Assembly: GCF_000974445.1 (NCBI RefSeq)
Contig: NZ_BBOJ01000037.1
Location: forward strand, 1-64,000
DNA length: 64,000 nucleotides
Direction: 5' to 3'
Source: Lentzea aerocolonigenes
GTDB lineage: Bacteria; Actinomycetota; Actinomycetes; Mycobacteriales; Pseudonocardiaceae
Each line of letters starts with the position of its first letter. The stretch's first letter is position 1. Below, piece by piece: positions 17,040 through 26,327 of the stretch. The notes below the pieces were generated by a model. The model worked only from the letters and a program-made list of their open reading frames with translations, was not told where the DNA came from and did no database searches. Position numbers and translations under genes: made by a program.

Positions 17040-17436
17040 GCGGCGACCTCATTCACTCGCTGAACACCCAGCCTGTGGGCACATCGTGATCCAGCCCACT
17101 GGGCTGGTCAAGGTCAGCCGGATCGCTACAGAGACGTTACTTAGCGCGACTAATTACACTCGAATGGAGCAATACAAGCACTTGTGATCGCAAGGATGTA
17201 TCTGGGAAGTTGATACCGCCTCCGCGAGTCGGCTCCCACGCTTACTCGACGAGCGCGAGGCACTTGCGCGGTTCGTCATCCCCCGTCGGATCGCGCGGCC
17301 CGCTTGGGATCCGCAGGCTCCCCCGTCCACGGATCCGATGCAGCGGGGACCTTTGACGCGGAACGGCTCGATGCGACTCCCCCTCTCTCCCGAGCCGTTC
17401 CGCGCTCCCCAAAGGCGCACTCTCAGTAGAGCTTGA
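17040..17436. other. 397-bp intergenic region
   Basis: It lies between the ligase start and the DUF4349 stop. The right part holds a terminator (17357-17404). The sequence GCGGGGACCTTTGA at 17343-17356 resembles half of the ACGCGGGGACCTTTCGT element. The AT-richer part 17120-17200 upstream of the ligase is the likely ligase promoter. No gene is supported: an 88-codon minus-strand frame here has poor codon use and no homology I recognise. Confidence 0.5.
17357..17404 (-). terminator. Hairpin downstream of the DUF4349 gene
   Basis: A perfect 14-bp stem, CGCGGAACGGCTCG (17357-17370) with CGAGCCGTTCCGCG (17391-17404), around a 20-nt loop. It is 33 bp past the stop of the DUF4349 gene. Confidence 0.7.
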
Positions 17437-18273
17437 TCACGCCGCTTCGTTCATCCGAGTGACACGCTTCCGGCGTCGCAGCACGTAGACCACGGCTGCC
17501 GCGGGAATGCCGAGCGCCACCACGAACGGCAGCATCGCGCCCACGCCGACCAAGATCACGCCCACCACGGTGACCAGCGCGTTCCAGCCACCGGCGAGAG
17601 CACCGAAGAAGCCGACCTTCTCCGGCTCCGGCGCCGCGATCGGCACGGTGGCGACCCGCACGGTGAGCGTCGCCAGCGCGACCTTGCCCTTCAACGACTC
17701 GCTGCGGCGCTGCATCGACTCGAGGTCGGCCTGCCGCTTCGTCAGCTCGGCCTCGACCTGCGCGACCTCCGAGGTGGACCCGGCACGCTCGAACAGCACG
17801 CGGAGCCGCTCGACGCTGGCCCGCTGCGTCGCGATCCGCGCCTCGACGTCGACCAGCTGGTCGGTGACGTCCTCGCTGCGCACCTCGCTCCGCGTGACGT
17901 CACCGATGTCCACCAGGTCCCGCACGACCTTGTCCAGCTCGTTCGACGGCACCCGCACGGTCACGGTCCCGGAGTCCTTGGTCGAGTTCTCCTCACCGGC
18001 GAACCCGCCCGCTGCCTGCGCCCGGTCCTTGATCCGACCGATCGCCTTGAGCACGTCGTCGCTGCGCAGGTCGACGTTCGCCGTGCGCACCAGCTGCCGT
18101 TCCTGCTGCTGCACCTGCACGGCCGACTGCGCGTTCTCCTGCTGCGGCGCCTTCTGCTGCGCCACCGGAGGTGCGGCTGCGTCCTTCGCCGACCCCCCAC
18201 TGCTCATCGCGCCACACCCCGCTGAAACGAGGGCCAGCAACGCGACTCCCACCACCAGCACTGGTCTGCCCAT
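17437..18273 (-). CDS. DUF4349 lipoprotein
   Basis: 278 residues. A lipoprotein signal ends at LVSAGC (Cys about 20). Then come an Ala/Gln-rich linker, a DUF4349 domain (LVRTANVDLRSDDVLKAIGR, DSGTVTVRVPSNELDKVV), a coiled coil about 140-205 (LVDVEARIATQRASVERLRVLFERAG and on) and a C-terminal membrane segment with a basic tail (YVLRRRKR). The protein is tethered outside the membrane. The domain's function is not known. A terminator follows, so the gene is probably transcribed alone. Confidence 0.85.
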   Translation of the reverse strand: MGRPVLVVGVALLALVSAGCGAMSSGGSAKDAAAPPVAQQKAPQQENAQSAVQVQQQERQLVRTANVDLRSDDVLKAIGRIKDRAQAAGGFAGEENSTKDSGTVTVRVPSNELDKVVRDLVDIGDVTRSEVRSEDVTDQLVDVEARIATQRASVERLRVLFERAGSTSEVAQVEAELTKRQADLESMQRRSESLKGKVALATLTVRVATVPIAAPEPEKVGFFGALAGGWNALVTVVGVILVGVGAMLPFVVALGIPAAAVVYVLRRRKRVTRMNEAA

Positions 18274-18333
18274 GCCCGTCCGACGGTTCAGGGCTGACCG
18301 GCGGTTGCCGCGGAAGCCGAAACGAGTTGCCCA

Positions 18334-18819
18334 CTACTCCGAAACGAGATGTTGGAACGCCTGGAGGTTCGCGAGCGACTCACCGCGCGAGACCCGCCAC
18401 GCCCACTCCCGGCGGATCGCGTCGGCGAACCCGATCTCGAGCAACGGGTTGAAGTCGCCGTCCGCCGCCTCCAGCACCTGCCCGAGCACGCGGTCCAGCT
18501 CGTCCGCGGTCACGGCGTGCTTGCCGACCCGGCCGACCAGGTAGATGTCGCCCTCGGCGTCGATCGTGTAGTGCACGCCGTACAGCCGTGCGTTGCGACG
18601 GAGGAGGAACCGGTAGACGTCCTCGAACGACTGATCAGGCCGCCGGCAGACGAAAGCCTCCACGAGCAACGCGTGCGTCGTCTCGACCAGCCACACGTTG
18701 GTCTGCAGCTTCTTGGTGCCCGGCAGCGTGACGAAGAACTTGCCGGGCTCGCGCCGGTCGTACTTCAGCTCCCGTTCGTCCAGAAAAGCCTTGATCACGT
18801 CGTCAATCGAGTCGCTCAA
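18334..18819 (-). CDS. YbjN-domain protein (Rv0487-like)
   Basis: 161 residues, an alpha/beta YbjN fold related to type III secretion chaperone-like proteins ([26 protein letters not shown]). The ATG overlaps the mshA stop by 4 bp, so the two are co-translated, and Rv0486-Rv0487 keep the same order. The role beside mycothiol synthesis is not established. Confidence 0.85.
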   Translation of the reverse strand: MSDSIDDVIKAFLDERELKYDRREPGKFFVTLPGTKKLQTNVWLVETTHALLVEAFVCRRPDQSFEDVYRFLLRRNARLYGVHYTIDAEGDIYLVGRVGKHAVTADELDRVLGQVLEAADGDFNPLLEIGFADAIRREWAWRVSRGESLANLQAFQHLVSE

Positions 18820-20063
18820 GCGAAAACCTCCCGGCGGAACGCGTCTGCCGCCTCCTGGTACCCCGCCAGCAGCGAGTCAGTCGTGCGGTCCCACGAGAAG
18901 CGTCGCGCATGCCCCACCGCGTTGCTCGCCAGGTGCTCGCGCTGCGGCAGCGCCACCCCGCTGATCGCCGCCGCCCACTCCTGGGGTTCGTGCCCGTGCA
19001 CCAGCACGCCGGAGATGCCGTCGTTGACCGCGACCGGCAGCCCGCCGACGGCCGCCGCGACCACCGGCGTCCCGCACGCCTGGGCCTCCAGAGCGACCAG
19101 TCCGAACGACTCGTTGTAGCTCGGCACCGCCACCAGGTCCGCGGCCCGGTAGACCTCCGCGAGCGCGGGCCCCGGCTGCGGCGGCAGGAAGCGCACCACG
19201 TCCGTGATCCCGAGCTGCACGGCCAGCTCCTCCAGCGCCTTCGGCCGTTCCGTGCCACTGCCCGACGGACCGCCGACGATCAGCACGACCAGCCGCGAGC
19301 GCAGCCCCGGATCGCGGACCAGCATCTCCGCGGCCGCGCGCAGCAGCACGTCAGGAGCCTTCAACGGCTGGATCCTGCCGACGAACGCCAGCACGATCGC
19401 GTCCAGCGGGACGCCCAGCGAGTGCCTGGCCCTGTCGCGGTCGCCGGGGGTGAACCTGTCGAGGTCCACGCCGGGCGGCACCACGACGACCTTGGACGCG
19501 TCCGCGTCGTAGAGCTTGATCAGCTCGCTCGCCTCGATGTCGGTGTTCGCCACGAGCCGATCCGACTCGCCGACCACCTGCTCCTCGCCGATCACCCGCA
19601 TGCGGGGCTCCGGCGCGTCGCCCTCGGCCAGCGCCAGGTTCTTCACCTTGGCCAGCGTGTGGGCGGTGTGCACGAGCGGCACGCCCCACCGTTCGCGCGC
19701 GAGCCACCCGACCTGCCCGGACAGCCAGTAGTGCGAGTGGATCGCGTCGTAGTAGCCGGGCTCGTGGCGTGCCTCGGCGCGCAGAACGCCCGCGGTGAAC
19801 GCGCAGAGCTGGCCGGGCAGCTCCTCCTTGCCCAGCCCCTCGAACGGCCCCGCGGCGACGTGCCGGACGCGCACGCCCGGCGCGAGCTCGGCCACGGGCG
19901 GCAGCTCGGACGACGTGGCACGGGTGAAGATCTCCACCTCGACGCCCCGCTGCGCCATCCGCGTGGCCGTCTGCACGATGTAGACGTTCATCCCGCCGGC
20001 GTCACCCGTCCCGGGCTGCTCCAGCGGCGACGTGTGCACCGAGAGCACCGCGACGCGCTTCAT
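18816..20063 (-). CDS. mshA: D-inositol-3-phosphate glycosyltransferase (mycothiol synthesis)
   Basis: 415 residues, GT-B fold of family GT4. The N-terminal donor loop [16 protein letters not shown], the acceptor segment [15 protein letters not shown] and the C-terminal nucleotide motif [24 protein letters not shown] (E-x7-E) are all present. MshA joins GlcNAc from UDP-GlcNAc to inositol-3-phosphate, the first committed step of mycothiol synthesis, a mark of actinobacteria. It lies in an operon with the alpha/beta hydrolase (4-bp overlap upstream) and YbjN gene (4-bp overlap downstream). Confidence 0.95.
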   Translation of the reverse strand: MKRVAVLSVHTSPLEQPGTGDAGGMNVYIVQTATRMAQRGVEVEIFTRATSSELPPVAELAPGVRVRHVAAGPFEGLGKEELPGQLCAFTAGVLRAEARHEPGYYDAIHSHYWLSGQVGWLARERWGVPLVHTAHTLAKVKNLALAEGDAPEPRMRVIGEEQVVGESDRLVANTDIEASELIKLYDADASKVVVVPPGVDLDRFTPGDRDRARHSLGVPLDAIVLAFVGRIQPLKAPDVLLRAAAEMLVRDPGLRSRLVVLIVGGPSGSGTERPKALEELAVQLGITDVVRFLPPQPGPALAEVYRAADLVAVPSYNESFGLVALEAQACGTPVVAAAVGGLPVAVNDGISGVLVHGHEPQEWAAAISGVALPQREHLASNAVGHARRFSWDRTTDSLLAGYQEAADAFRREVFA

Positions 20064-20842
20064 CGGACGAACCGCTTCAGGTCACTGGCGAACCTCTCGG
20101 GCCGCTCCAGGAAGGGTGCGTGCGCGGTGTCGGGATACAGGCTCAACTCGGCTCCGGGGATCAGGGCGGCGGAGTACTCGGCGGCAGCGGGAGCGACCAC
20201 CTCGTCTTGAGTTCCGTGCACCACGAGGGTCGGCACGTCGACGCCTGCCAACACGTCAGCGCTGCCCACATCCCTGCGGAACAGCTCACCTCGCACTTTA
20301 TGGCTCACGGAGGTGGCGGCGGCTGTGAGTTCGGCGACCGTCTCAACTGGCAGAGCAGGCGCCATGTCCCGGCAGAACCGAGCCATCGCGGCGTCTTCGG
20401 TGATAGCGGCGGGCAACGCGGCCCGCATCACGGGCCCGGTCTCGCCTCCTGGGCGACCGCGGCCGATCTCGGTGATGGCGCTCACGAACACCAGCGCGGT
20501 GATGTTCGACGTGCCGTGGAAGCGCAGGTAATCGGCGATCACGAGCCCGCCGTAGGACCAGCCGACGACGGTCGCGGGCCCGGTGTGGTCGAGCACGGCC
20601 CTGAGGTCCTCGGCCCACTCCGAGGAGTCCCGGTAGTCGCCGAAGTCGTCTGACTCGCCGTGTCCGCGCAGGTCAACGGCGTACGTGTGGAAGTCCGGCA
20701 GATCCCAGACAGCGCCCGTCTGCGCCCAACCGTGGACGAGCACCACCGGTGGCGCGCCGGGCGGACCTGCCTCACGAACGGCCAGTCGTCCCCCGCCGGC
20801 CGCCGTCACGTGTGTCAGCTGCACACATGCACGAACGACCAT
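20060..20842 (-). CDS. Alpha/beta hydrolase
   Basis: 260 residues. Oxyanion HGWAQTG, nucleophile elbow VGWSYGGLV (Ser), acid region [10 protein letters not shown] and catalytic His in [16 protein letters not shown]. This resembles chloroperoxidase/esterase-type hydrolases. Its stop overlaps the mshA start (GTGA/ATGA type), so it heads the mshA operon. The substrate is unknown; a link to mycothiol is only positional. The start is either ATG 20842 or a GTG nearby; the longer is used. Confidence 0.8.
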   Translation of the reverse strand: MVVRACVQLTHVTAAGGGRLAVREAGPPGAPPVVLVHGWAQTGAVWDLPDFHTYAVDLRGHGESDDFGDYRDSSEWAEDLRAVLDHTGPATVVGWSYGGLVIADYLRFHGTSNITALVFVSAITEIGRGRPGGETGPVMRAALPAAITEDAAMARFCRDMAPALPVETVAELTAAATSVSHKVRGELFRRDVGSADVLAGVDVPTLVVHGTQDEVVAPAAAEYSAALIPGAELSLYPDTAHAPFLERPERFASDLKRFVR

Positions 20843-20870
20843 GTCGAGGCGCGCATTCCCGCTGTTGGAG

Positions 20871-20923
20871 AGTACGCGGGGACCTTTCGTACTCTCCTGA
20901 AGTACGAAAGGTCCCCGCGTACT
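20871..20923. repeat. ACGCGGGG palindromic element, copy 3 (perfect)
   Basis: Perfect 23-nt arms (20871-20893 and 20901-20923) with the loop CTCCTGA, identical to copy 2. The core arm is ACGCGGGGACCTTTCGT. The outer and inner three bases differ from copy 2 but stay paired (AGT/ACT here, TGC/GCA and TCA/TGA there), a covariation pattern. It lies 13 bp past the stop of the L,D-transpeptidase gene. Confidence 0.9.
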
Positions 20924-20935
20924 GCAAAGCAGCGG

Positions 20936-22075
20936 CTACTTGGCGGCGGACTTCTCCTGCCACTGCGCCCACGGGATCTGCCAGTCGTACCAGTCGAACT
21001 GGGCCGGCAGCGTGGTGATCGAGCCGGTCACCTCGACCGGGTCGCCGATCATCGCCGAGTCGTAGTACGCCTTCGCGTCGGCTTCCAGCAGGTTCGCGCA
21101 GCCGTGCGAGGAGTTGACCTTGCCGATGTTGCCCGCGTTGTCGTTGTTCTCGTGGATGAACTCGCCGTGGTTGGAGAACCGGACGGCCCACTTCTTCACG
21201 ACGTTGGTGTAGCCGTAGCGCGGGTTGTCGAACGAGAACGTGTCGTTCTTCGACATGACGACGAACGTGCCGTTCGGCGTCGTCAGCTCGGGGTCGGCGT
21301 CCTTGCCGAAGGAGGCCGGGTACGAGGCGACCTGCTGGCCGTCGCGCAGGACCACGAGCTGGTGCGTCGGGTTGTCGATCTTCACGACCTGGTTGCGGCC
21401 GATGTCGAACTCGGAACTCACGTCGGCCTTGCCGAACGCGCCGCCGCCGTAGTTCACGCCGTAGAGCTTGGCCTCGACCTTGATGTGGGTGTTCGCCGGC
21501 CAGTACTTCTCCGGCCGGTAGTGCACTTCCTGGGCGCTGAGCCAGGCCCACGTGCCCTGGACGTTCGCCGAGTTGGTGACCTTGAGGGCCTTCTCGACGG
21601 TGGCCTTGTCCTGGACCGGCGCCTCGAACTTGACCATGATCGGCGCCGCGACGCCGACGGTCTGGTTGTCGCCGGGCCAGAGCGTCGCGCGGGTCTGCGA
21701 ACCGGGCGCGACGGTGGTGAACGAGCCCTTCAGCTCGACGGGCTTGCCGTCGGTGCCGACGACCTTGCCGGAGTAGCTGTACGTCTTGCCGTAGCCCAGC
21801 GGCTCGGCGGCGGTCCAGCCGGACTTGTCCTCGGTCAGCGTGCCCTTGACGTCCTTGCCCTCAGGCGACTTCACCGCGACGGACTCGATCTTGCCGTCCA
21901 CCACGGTCACCTGCACAGGCGCCGTGACCTGCACGTCCTTGGTGCCGTCGACCGGGGACAGGGTGACCTTCGCGGACGGCAGCGAGCTGTCCGCCTTCGG
22001 TGACCCCGCCTCGACACTCGAGCAACCGGTCAGCAGCGTCAGCCCAATGACCAGCGCGGCAAGTGTTCTCTTCAC
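20936..22075 (-). CDS. L,D-transpeptidase lipoprotein with Ig-like domains (LprQ-like)
   Basis: 379 residues. The lipobox LTLLTGC gives Cys18. Two bacterial Ig-like domains (about 45-240, one starting VGVAAPIMVKFEAPVQDKA) precede a YkuD catalytic domain with HGEFIHENND and the nucleophile motif SSHGCANLLEAD. It should form 3-3 cross-links in peptidoglycan, or attach proteins, on the outer membrane face. Rv0483 (lprQ) is the positional counterpart. A conserved palindrome follows it. The SDR gene diverges 94 bp upstream. Confidence 0.9.
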   Translation of the reverse strand: MKRTLAALVIGLTLLTGCSSVEAGSPKADSSLPSAKVTLSPVDGTKDVQVTAPVQVTVVDGKIESVAVKSPEGKDVKGTLTEDKSGWTAAEPLGYGKTYSYSGKVVGTDGKPVELKGSFTTVAPGSQTRATLWPGDNQTVGVAAPIMVKFEAPVQDKATVEKALKVTNSANVQGTWAWLSAQEVHYRPEKYWPANTHIKVEAKLYGVNYGGGAFGKADVSSEFDIGRNQVVKIDNPTHQLVVLRDGQQVASYPASFGKDADPELTTPNGTFVVMSKNDTFSFDNPRYGYTNVVKKWAVRFSNHGEFIHENNDNAGNIGKVNSSHGCANLLEADAKAYYDSAMIGDPVEVTGSITTLPAQFDWYDWQIPWAQWQEKSAAK

Positions 22076-22118
22076 GGTTTCGACCTCCCACCAGAGTGGA
22101 CGTCCAGACCCCCACCAC

Positions 22119-22142
22119 GGTGTGAGTGACGTCGGTCACACC
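22119..22142. promoter_or_regulatory. Inverted repeat in the divergent promoter region
   Basis: GGTGTGA (22119-22125) and TCACACC (22136-22142) form a perfect 7-bp repeat with a 10-bp spacer between the L,D-transpeptidase and SDR starts. It looks like a dimer operator, but no regulator is known. Confidence 0.4.
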
Positions 22143-22168
22143 CGGTTCGGCCGCCTACGATCGAAGCC

Positions 22169-22900
22169 GTGAATCGACCTGTCGCAGTTGTGACCGGAGC
22201 CAGCGCGGGCATCGGCGAGGCCACCGCACGGCGGTTGGCCGCCGAGGGCTTCCACGTCGTGCTCGGCGCACGTCGTCTGGACCGTCTCCACGTTATCGCG
22301 AAAGAGATCGACGGGACGGCCATCGAGCTGGACGTCACCGACGAGGCCTCCGTCGCCGCTTTCGCCTCTGAGGTACCCACCGCGAACGTCCTCGTGAACA
22401 ACGCGGGTGGAGCGCGCGGGCTCTCGACCGTCGCCGAGGGCAACCCGGACGAGTGGCGCTGGATGTGGGAGGCGAACGTCCTCGGCACCCTGCTCGTGAC
22501 CAAGGCCTTCATCCCGAAGCTGATCGCGTCGGGCGACGGGCACATCGTGTCCGTGACGTCCGTGGCGGCACGTGACGCGTACGACAACGGGTCGGGCTAC
22601 ACCAGCGCCAAGCACGCGCAGTCGGCGCTGCACCGGACGTTGCGCGGCGAGCTGCTCGGCCAGCCGGTGCGGATCACCGAGATCCTGCCCGGCATGGTCG
22701 AGACGGACTTCTCCGCCAACAGGTTCGACGGGGACACCGAGCGCGCGGCCAAGGTCTACCAGGGCCTGACGCCGCTCACCGCCGACGACGTGGCGGACGT
22801 CATCGCGTTCGCGGTCACCCGGCCGTCCCACGTGAACATCGACGAGATCGTGCTCAAGCCGCGGGCTCAGGTCTCCGCGACTCGGGTACACCGGGTGTGA
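22169..22900 (+). CDS. Short-chain dehydrogenase/reductase (Rv0484c-like)
   Basis: 243 residues from GTG 22169. Classical SDR: TGASAGIG for NADP, LVNNAGG, Ser in VSVTSVAARD, YTSAKHA as YxxxK, and the PG motif EILPGMVETDF. It is a serine 3-dehydrogenase/YdfG-like enzyme; the substrate is not deduced. It diverges from the L,D-transpeptidase gene, as in M. tuberculosis, and its last 47 bp overlap the convergent protease-like gene. Confidence 0.88.
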   Translation: MNRPVAVVTGASAGIGEATARRLAAEGFHVVLGARRLDRLHVIAKEIDGTAIELDVTDEASVAAFASEVPTANVLVNNAGGARGLSTVAEGNPDEWRWMWEANVLGTLLVTKAFIPKLIASGDGHIVSVTSVAARDAYDNGSGYTSAKHAQSALHRTLRGELLGQPVRITEILPGMVETDFSANRFDGDTERAAKVYQGLTPLTADDVADVIAFAVTRPSHVNIDEIVLKPRAQVSATRVHRV

Positions 22901-23861
22901 GCAGCTCCACGTCCAGCTGACGCAGGACGGGTCCGACGGGGTTCGCGTACCCGGTCGGGCCCGTCCCCGCCACGTACAGGCCGACGACCCGGTTGTCGGC
23001 GTCCACGAGGACGGCGCCGCTGTCACCGTGGTCGCCGAAGCGTTCGGACGAGTAGACCCGGATCTGGTCGCGCAACGTCCTGACGCCGAGCCCGTCGCCG
23101 AAGTCGAGCCGCAACGTCGCGTCGGTCGACGTGATCACGCCGTGCGTGAGTCCGGTGGTGCGGCCGCGTTTGCGCACGGTCGAGCCGACGACCGCCTCCG
23201 CACTGCCCGTGATCGCGCCGACGTCGAGCACCTCGGCGCGGATCGGCCGTGCACCCATCCGCAGACCGGCCGCGCAGACCGAGCCGGCCAGCGCCGCGCG
23301 GTCGAGCACCGCCACCTGGTCGGCACCGGGCACACCACCGTCCACTCTGGACGGATGCACGAACTCGTCGCCGACCGACCACGAGTCGTCGACACAACCG
23401 ACGTGGAACGTGGTGAGCCCCAGCACTTTCCGCGCGTCGTCCCTGGTGACGACGAACGCGCCGAGGGTGCCGGCGATCACGTACTCCCCGGCCACCGGGA
23501 CATCGGGCGGGACGACCCTGAAGGACCGGGCGGGCCCGATGCTGAGACCACCGCGCAGCACCGGATGCCGTTCCGCCGCAACGGGTTCGGCCGTGCGGGT
23601 GACCCGTGCGCGGTGCAGCACCACCGACTCGGCGACCACGTCCGTCGGCACGCCGCCGACCTCGGGCGGGATCTGCTGCGGGTGCAGTGGACCCTTGGCG
23701 CACACGTAGACCACGATCGCGGCCCGGCCCGTGGGGCGTCCGCCGGTGACCTTCTCGCCGATGTCGACGCCGATCACACCCGGCCGGGACAGGAACTCGT
23801 CTTCGACCATGCGCTTGATCGGCCTGATGACCTCTCGCGCGTTCTCGTCGAGGTAGCCCAC
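22854..23861 (-). CDS. Trypsin-like (NAL1-type) serine peptidase homologue
   Basis: 335 residues with no signal peptide, so cytoplasmic. The N-terminal block PGVIGVDIGEKVTGGRPTG...IPPEVGGVPTDV is typical of NAL1-like or self-contained trypsin-fold proteins. Candidate catalytic residues: His in LGLTTFHVG, and Ser in FGDHGDSGAVLVD (GDSG). The 3' end overlaps the SDR gene by 47 bp. Substrates are unknown. The gene is not in the mycobacterial order. Confidence 0.75.
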   Translation of the reverse strand: MGYLDENAREVIRPIKRMVEDEFLSRPGVIGVDIGEKVTGGRPTGRAAIVVYVCAKGPLHPQQIPPEVGGVPTDVVAESVVLHRARVTRTAEPVAAERHPVLRGGLSIGPARSFRVVPPDVPVAGEYVIAGTLGAFVVTRDDARKVLGLTTFHVGCVDDSWSVGDEFVHPSRVDGGVPGADQVAVLDRAALAGSVCAAGLRMGARPIRAEVLDVGAITGSAEAVVGSTVRKRGRTTGLTHGVITSTDATLRLDFGDGLGVRTLRDQIRVYSSERFGDHGDSGAVLVDADNRVVGLYVAGTGPTGYANPVGPVLRQLDVELLTPGVPESRRPEPAA

Positions 23862-23945
23862 AGCGACCTCCCGTTCCCCTGAGGGGCCCTACCTCAATAA
23901 AACACGCCGGGTAGCGATTGGTCACATAGAGTCACCCGAACAGAC

Positions 23946-25019
23946 CTACAGCTGAACGCCTACGAAGACCGGTTCCGGGTGCAGCTCCACGCCGAACGCC
24001 GCCCGCACGCCGTCGCGCACCTCGCGGGCCAGGTCGAGCAGGTCCTCGGTGGACGCGCCGCCGCGGTTCGTGAGGGCCAGCGTGTGCTTGCTGGACAGCG
24101 ACACCCGGCCGCCGGGGCCCTGGTGGCCCTTGCGGAACCCGGCGCGCTCGATCAGCCACGCGGCGGAGAGCTTCTTCTGGCCGGGGCCCGCCGGGTAGAC
24201 GGGGACGTTCACGTCGGCGCCGAGACGTTCGGAGATGCGGATCAGCACGCTCGCGAACGTCGCCTCGTCGATGATCGGGTTGGTGAAGAACGAGCCGGCG
24301 CTCCACGTGTCGTGGTCGGTGGCGTCGAGCACCATGCCCTTGCCGCGGCGCAGCTCCAGCACGGCCTTGCGGGCCTCGTCGGCCGGAACGCGATCACCTT
24401 GCGCCACACCGAGAACGCGCGCCAGTTCGGCGTAGCGGATGGGGGCGGACATGCCGCCGGCGGTCAGCGAGAACCTGGTGCGCAGCACGACGGCGTTGTC
24501 GGTGCCCTTGAGCACGCTGGTGCGGTAGTCGAGGCCGAGCTTGGCGGCGGGCACCTGGTGCACCTTGCCGCTGCGCCGGTCGAGGAGATCCACCGACTGC
24601 AGCACCTGGGAGATCTCGACGCCGTACGCGCCGACGTTCTGCACCGGCGTGGCGCCGTTGAGGCCGGGGATGCCGGACAGGCACTCGAGGCCGCCGAGCC
24701 CCTGCGCGACCGCCTCGGCGACGACCGCGTCCCACTCCTCGCCCGCCTCGACGGTGAACTGGACGATCCCGCCGCCCAGCGGGTCGAGGCGGAAACCCTT
24801 GGTGGCGACGTGCACCACGGTGCCGTCGAAGCCGCCGTCCGAGATCACGAGGTTCGATCCGCCGCCGAGCACGAGGACCTTCTCGTCGGTGGCGGCGTCG
24901 GCTGTTCGCACGGCTTCGACCAGCTCAGCAGCGGTCGTGGCGTGGACGAACCGCGCGGCCGGGCCACCGAGTCGGAGCGTGGTGCGCTCGGCCAGAGGTA
25001 CGGACTGCGTGGTGGTCAC
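23946..25019 (-). CDS. murB: UDP-N-acetylenolpyruvoylglucosamine reductase
   Basis: 357 residues from GTG 25019 (MTTTQSVPLAERTTLRLGG). The frame opens upstream, but the divergent DUF2505 gene starts at 25045. FAD-binding VLGGGSNLVISDGGFDGTVV, GIPGLNGATPVQNVGAYG, the catalytic Ser in WSAGSFFTNPI and Glu in ELHPEPVFV are present. It reduces enolpyruvyl-UDP-GlcNAc to UDP-MurNAc for peptidoglycan. Matches Rv0482. Confidence 0.95.
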   Translation of the reverse strand: MTTTQSVPLAERTTLRLGGPAARFVHATTAAELVEAVRTADAATDEKVLVLGGGSNLVISDGGFDGTVVHVATKGFRLDPLGGGIVQFTVEAGEEWDAVVAEAVAQGLGGLECLSGIPGLNGATPVQNVGAYGVEISQVLQSVDLLDRRSGKVHQVPAAKLGLDYRTSVLKGTDNAVVLRTRFSLTAGGMSAPIRYAELARVLGVAQGDRVPADEARKAVLELRRGKGMVLDATDHDTWSAGSFFTNPIIDEATFASVLIRISERLGADVNVPVYPAGPGQKKLSAAWLIERAGFRKGHQGPGGRVSLSSKHTLALTNRGGASTEDLLDLAREVRDGVRAAFGVELHPEPVFVGVQL

Positions 25020-25044
25020 AGGCGTCAACGGTAGCCTCCGCGAC

Positions 25045-25533
25045 ATGGCACGCCGCATCGAGCACCACACCACGTCACCCCATTCGGCGGAGAAGGTCTT
25101 CGGCGCGTTGGTCGACGAGACCTATCTGCGTGACCGGCTGACCGAGATCGGCGGCACGAACGCCGAGCTCGTGATGTTCACCACCACCGAGGTGAGGACG
25201 TCCTACCAGCTCAAGCAGGGTGTGCCCGCGGAGCACCTGCCGTCGATGGCCAAGTCGCTGCTCGGCGGCGACCTCGTGATCCAGCGGATCGAGAACTGGG
25301 CCGCGCTCGCGGGCACCGTCGAGGTGACGCTGAACGGCGTGCCGGGGCGGCTCGACGGCGCGTTCACCATCACGGACAACGGTTCCGGTTCGAAGCTCAC
25401 CCTCACGGGGGAGGTCAAGGTCAGCATCCCGCTCATGGGCGGCAAGCTCGAGAAGCTGATCGCCGAGCAGGTCGCCGTGCTGCTCGACAAGGAGAGCGAG
25501 TTCACGTCCGAATGGCTCGCAAACCGCGGCTAG
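25045..25533 (+). CDS. DUF2505 protein (SRPBCC-like, Rv0481c-like)
   Basis: 162 residues. MARRIEHHTTSPHSAEKVFGALVDETYL and the strand-rich middle fit the DUF2505 group of START/SRPBCC-fold proteins, which have a hydrophobic cavity. No catalytic motif is visible. Divergent from murB with 25 bp between starts, as Rv0481c-Rv0482 are. It overlaps the following methyltransferase gene by 22 bp. Confidence 0.85.
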   Translation: MARRIEHHTTSPHSAEKVFGALVDETYLRDRLTEIGGTNAELVMFTTTEVRTSYQLKQGVPAEHLPSMAKSLLGGDLVIQRIENWAALAGTVEVTLNGVPGRLDGAFTITDNGSGSKLTLTGEVKVSIPLMGGKLEKLIAEQVAVLLDKESEFTSEWLANRG

Positions 25534-26318
25534 CGGCCGGCCGGGCCCGTGCGCTCGGCCTGCCGACGCGCGGCACGACCAACCCGAACCGCCTGCGCAG
25601 GGTCGACCGGTGGATGACCGGCACGCTGTCCTCGTTCTTGGCTTCGGCGACCGACCCGCTGGTGGTCGACCTCGGGTACGGGTCGTCGCCGATCACCACC
25701 GTCGAGATGGCTCTGCGCCTGCGGTCGGTGCGCCCTGACGTGCGCGTGCTCGGGCTGGAGATCGACACCGACCGGGTCGAGGCTGGCAAAGCCGTGGCCG
25801 ACCCGCCGTGGCTGGACTTCCGGCGCGGCGGCTTCGAGCTCGCGGGGGCGCGGCCGGTGCTGTTGCGCGCGTTCAACGTGCTGCGCCAGTACACCGAGGA
25901 GCAGGCGTTCGAGGCGTGGGACACGATGCTGTCCCGCATGGCGCCCGGCGGACTGGTCGTCGAAGGCACCTGTGACGAGATCGGCAGGCGCTGCACGTGG
26001 GTGACGCTGTCCGCGGACGGGCCCTTGCGGTTCACGCTGGCGTGCAAGCCGTCCGGCATCGAGGTGCCTTCCGACCTGGCCGAGCGGCTGCCCAAGGCGT
26101 TGATCCACAAGAACGTGCCGGGCGAGCGCGTGCACGCGTTGCTGACCGAGCTGGACGCGTGCTGGGCCACGGCGGCGCCCTTCGCGCCCTTCGGGCCTCG
26201 TGCGCGGTGGGTGGAGTCGGCACGGCTGCTCGCTTCTCGGGGCTGGCCGGTGGTGGACGACCGGCGGCGTTGGCGGCTGGGTGAAATCTCGCTCGAATGG
26301 GCCGCCGTCGCGCCGTAG
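25512..26318 (+). CDS. Class I SAM-dependent methyltransferase-like protein
   Basis: 268 residues starting within the 3' end of the DUF2505 gene. Motif I is LVVDLGYGSSPITTVEMA (in place of D-x-G-x-G-x-G), then the acidic loop VLGLEIDTDRV and FRRGGFELAG. Position 61-66 suggests SAM binding, but motif I is unusual. Methyl acceptor unknown. Co-transcription with DUF2505 is likely from the overlap. Confidence 0.7.
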   Translation: MARKPRLAAGRARALGLPTRGTTNPNRLRRVDRWMTGTLSSFLASATDPLVVDLGYGSSPITTVEMALRLRSVRPDVRVLGLEIDTDRVEAGKAVADPPWLDFRRGGFELAGARPVLLRAFNVLRQYTEEQAFEAWDTMLSRMAPGGLVVEGTCDEIGRRCTWVTLSADGPLRFTLACKPSGIEVPSDLAERLPKALIHKNVPGERVHALLTELDACWATAAPFAPFGPRARWVESARLLASRGWPVVDDRRRWRLGEISLEWAAVAP

Positions 26319-26327
26319 GGTTTCGTC

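Noticed and set aside
17154-17420. 88-codon minus-strand frame in the 397-bp gap
   Set aside because: It contains the DUF4349 terminator stem, has no ribosome binding site or homology, and its codon use is unlike the neighbours.
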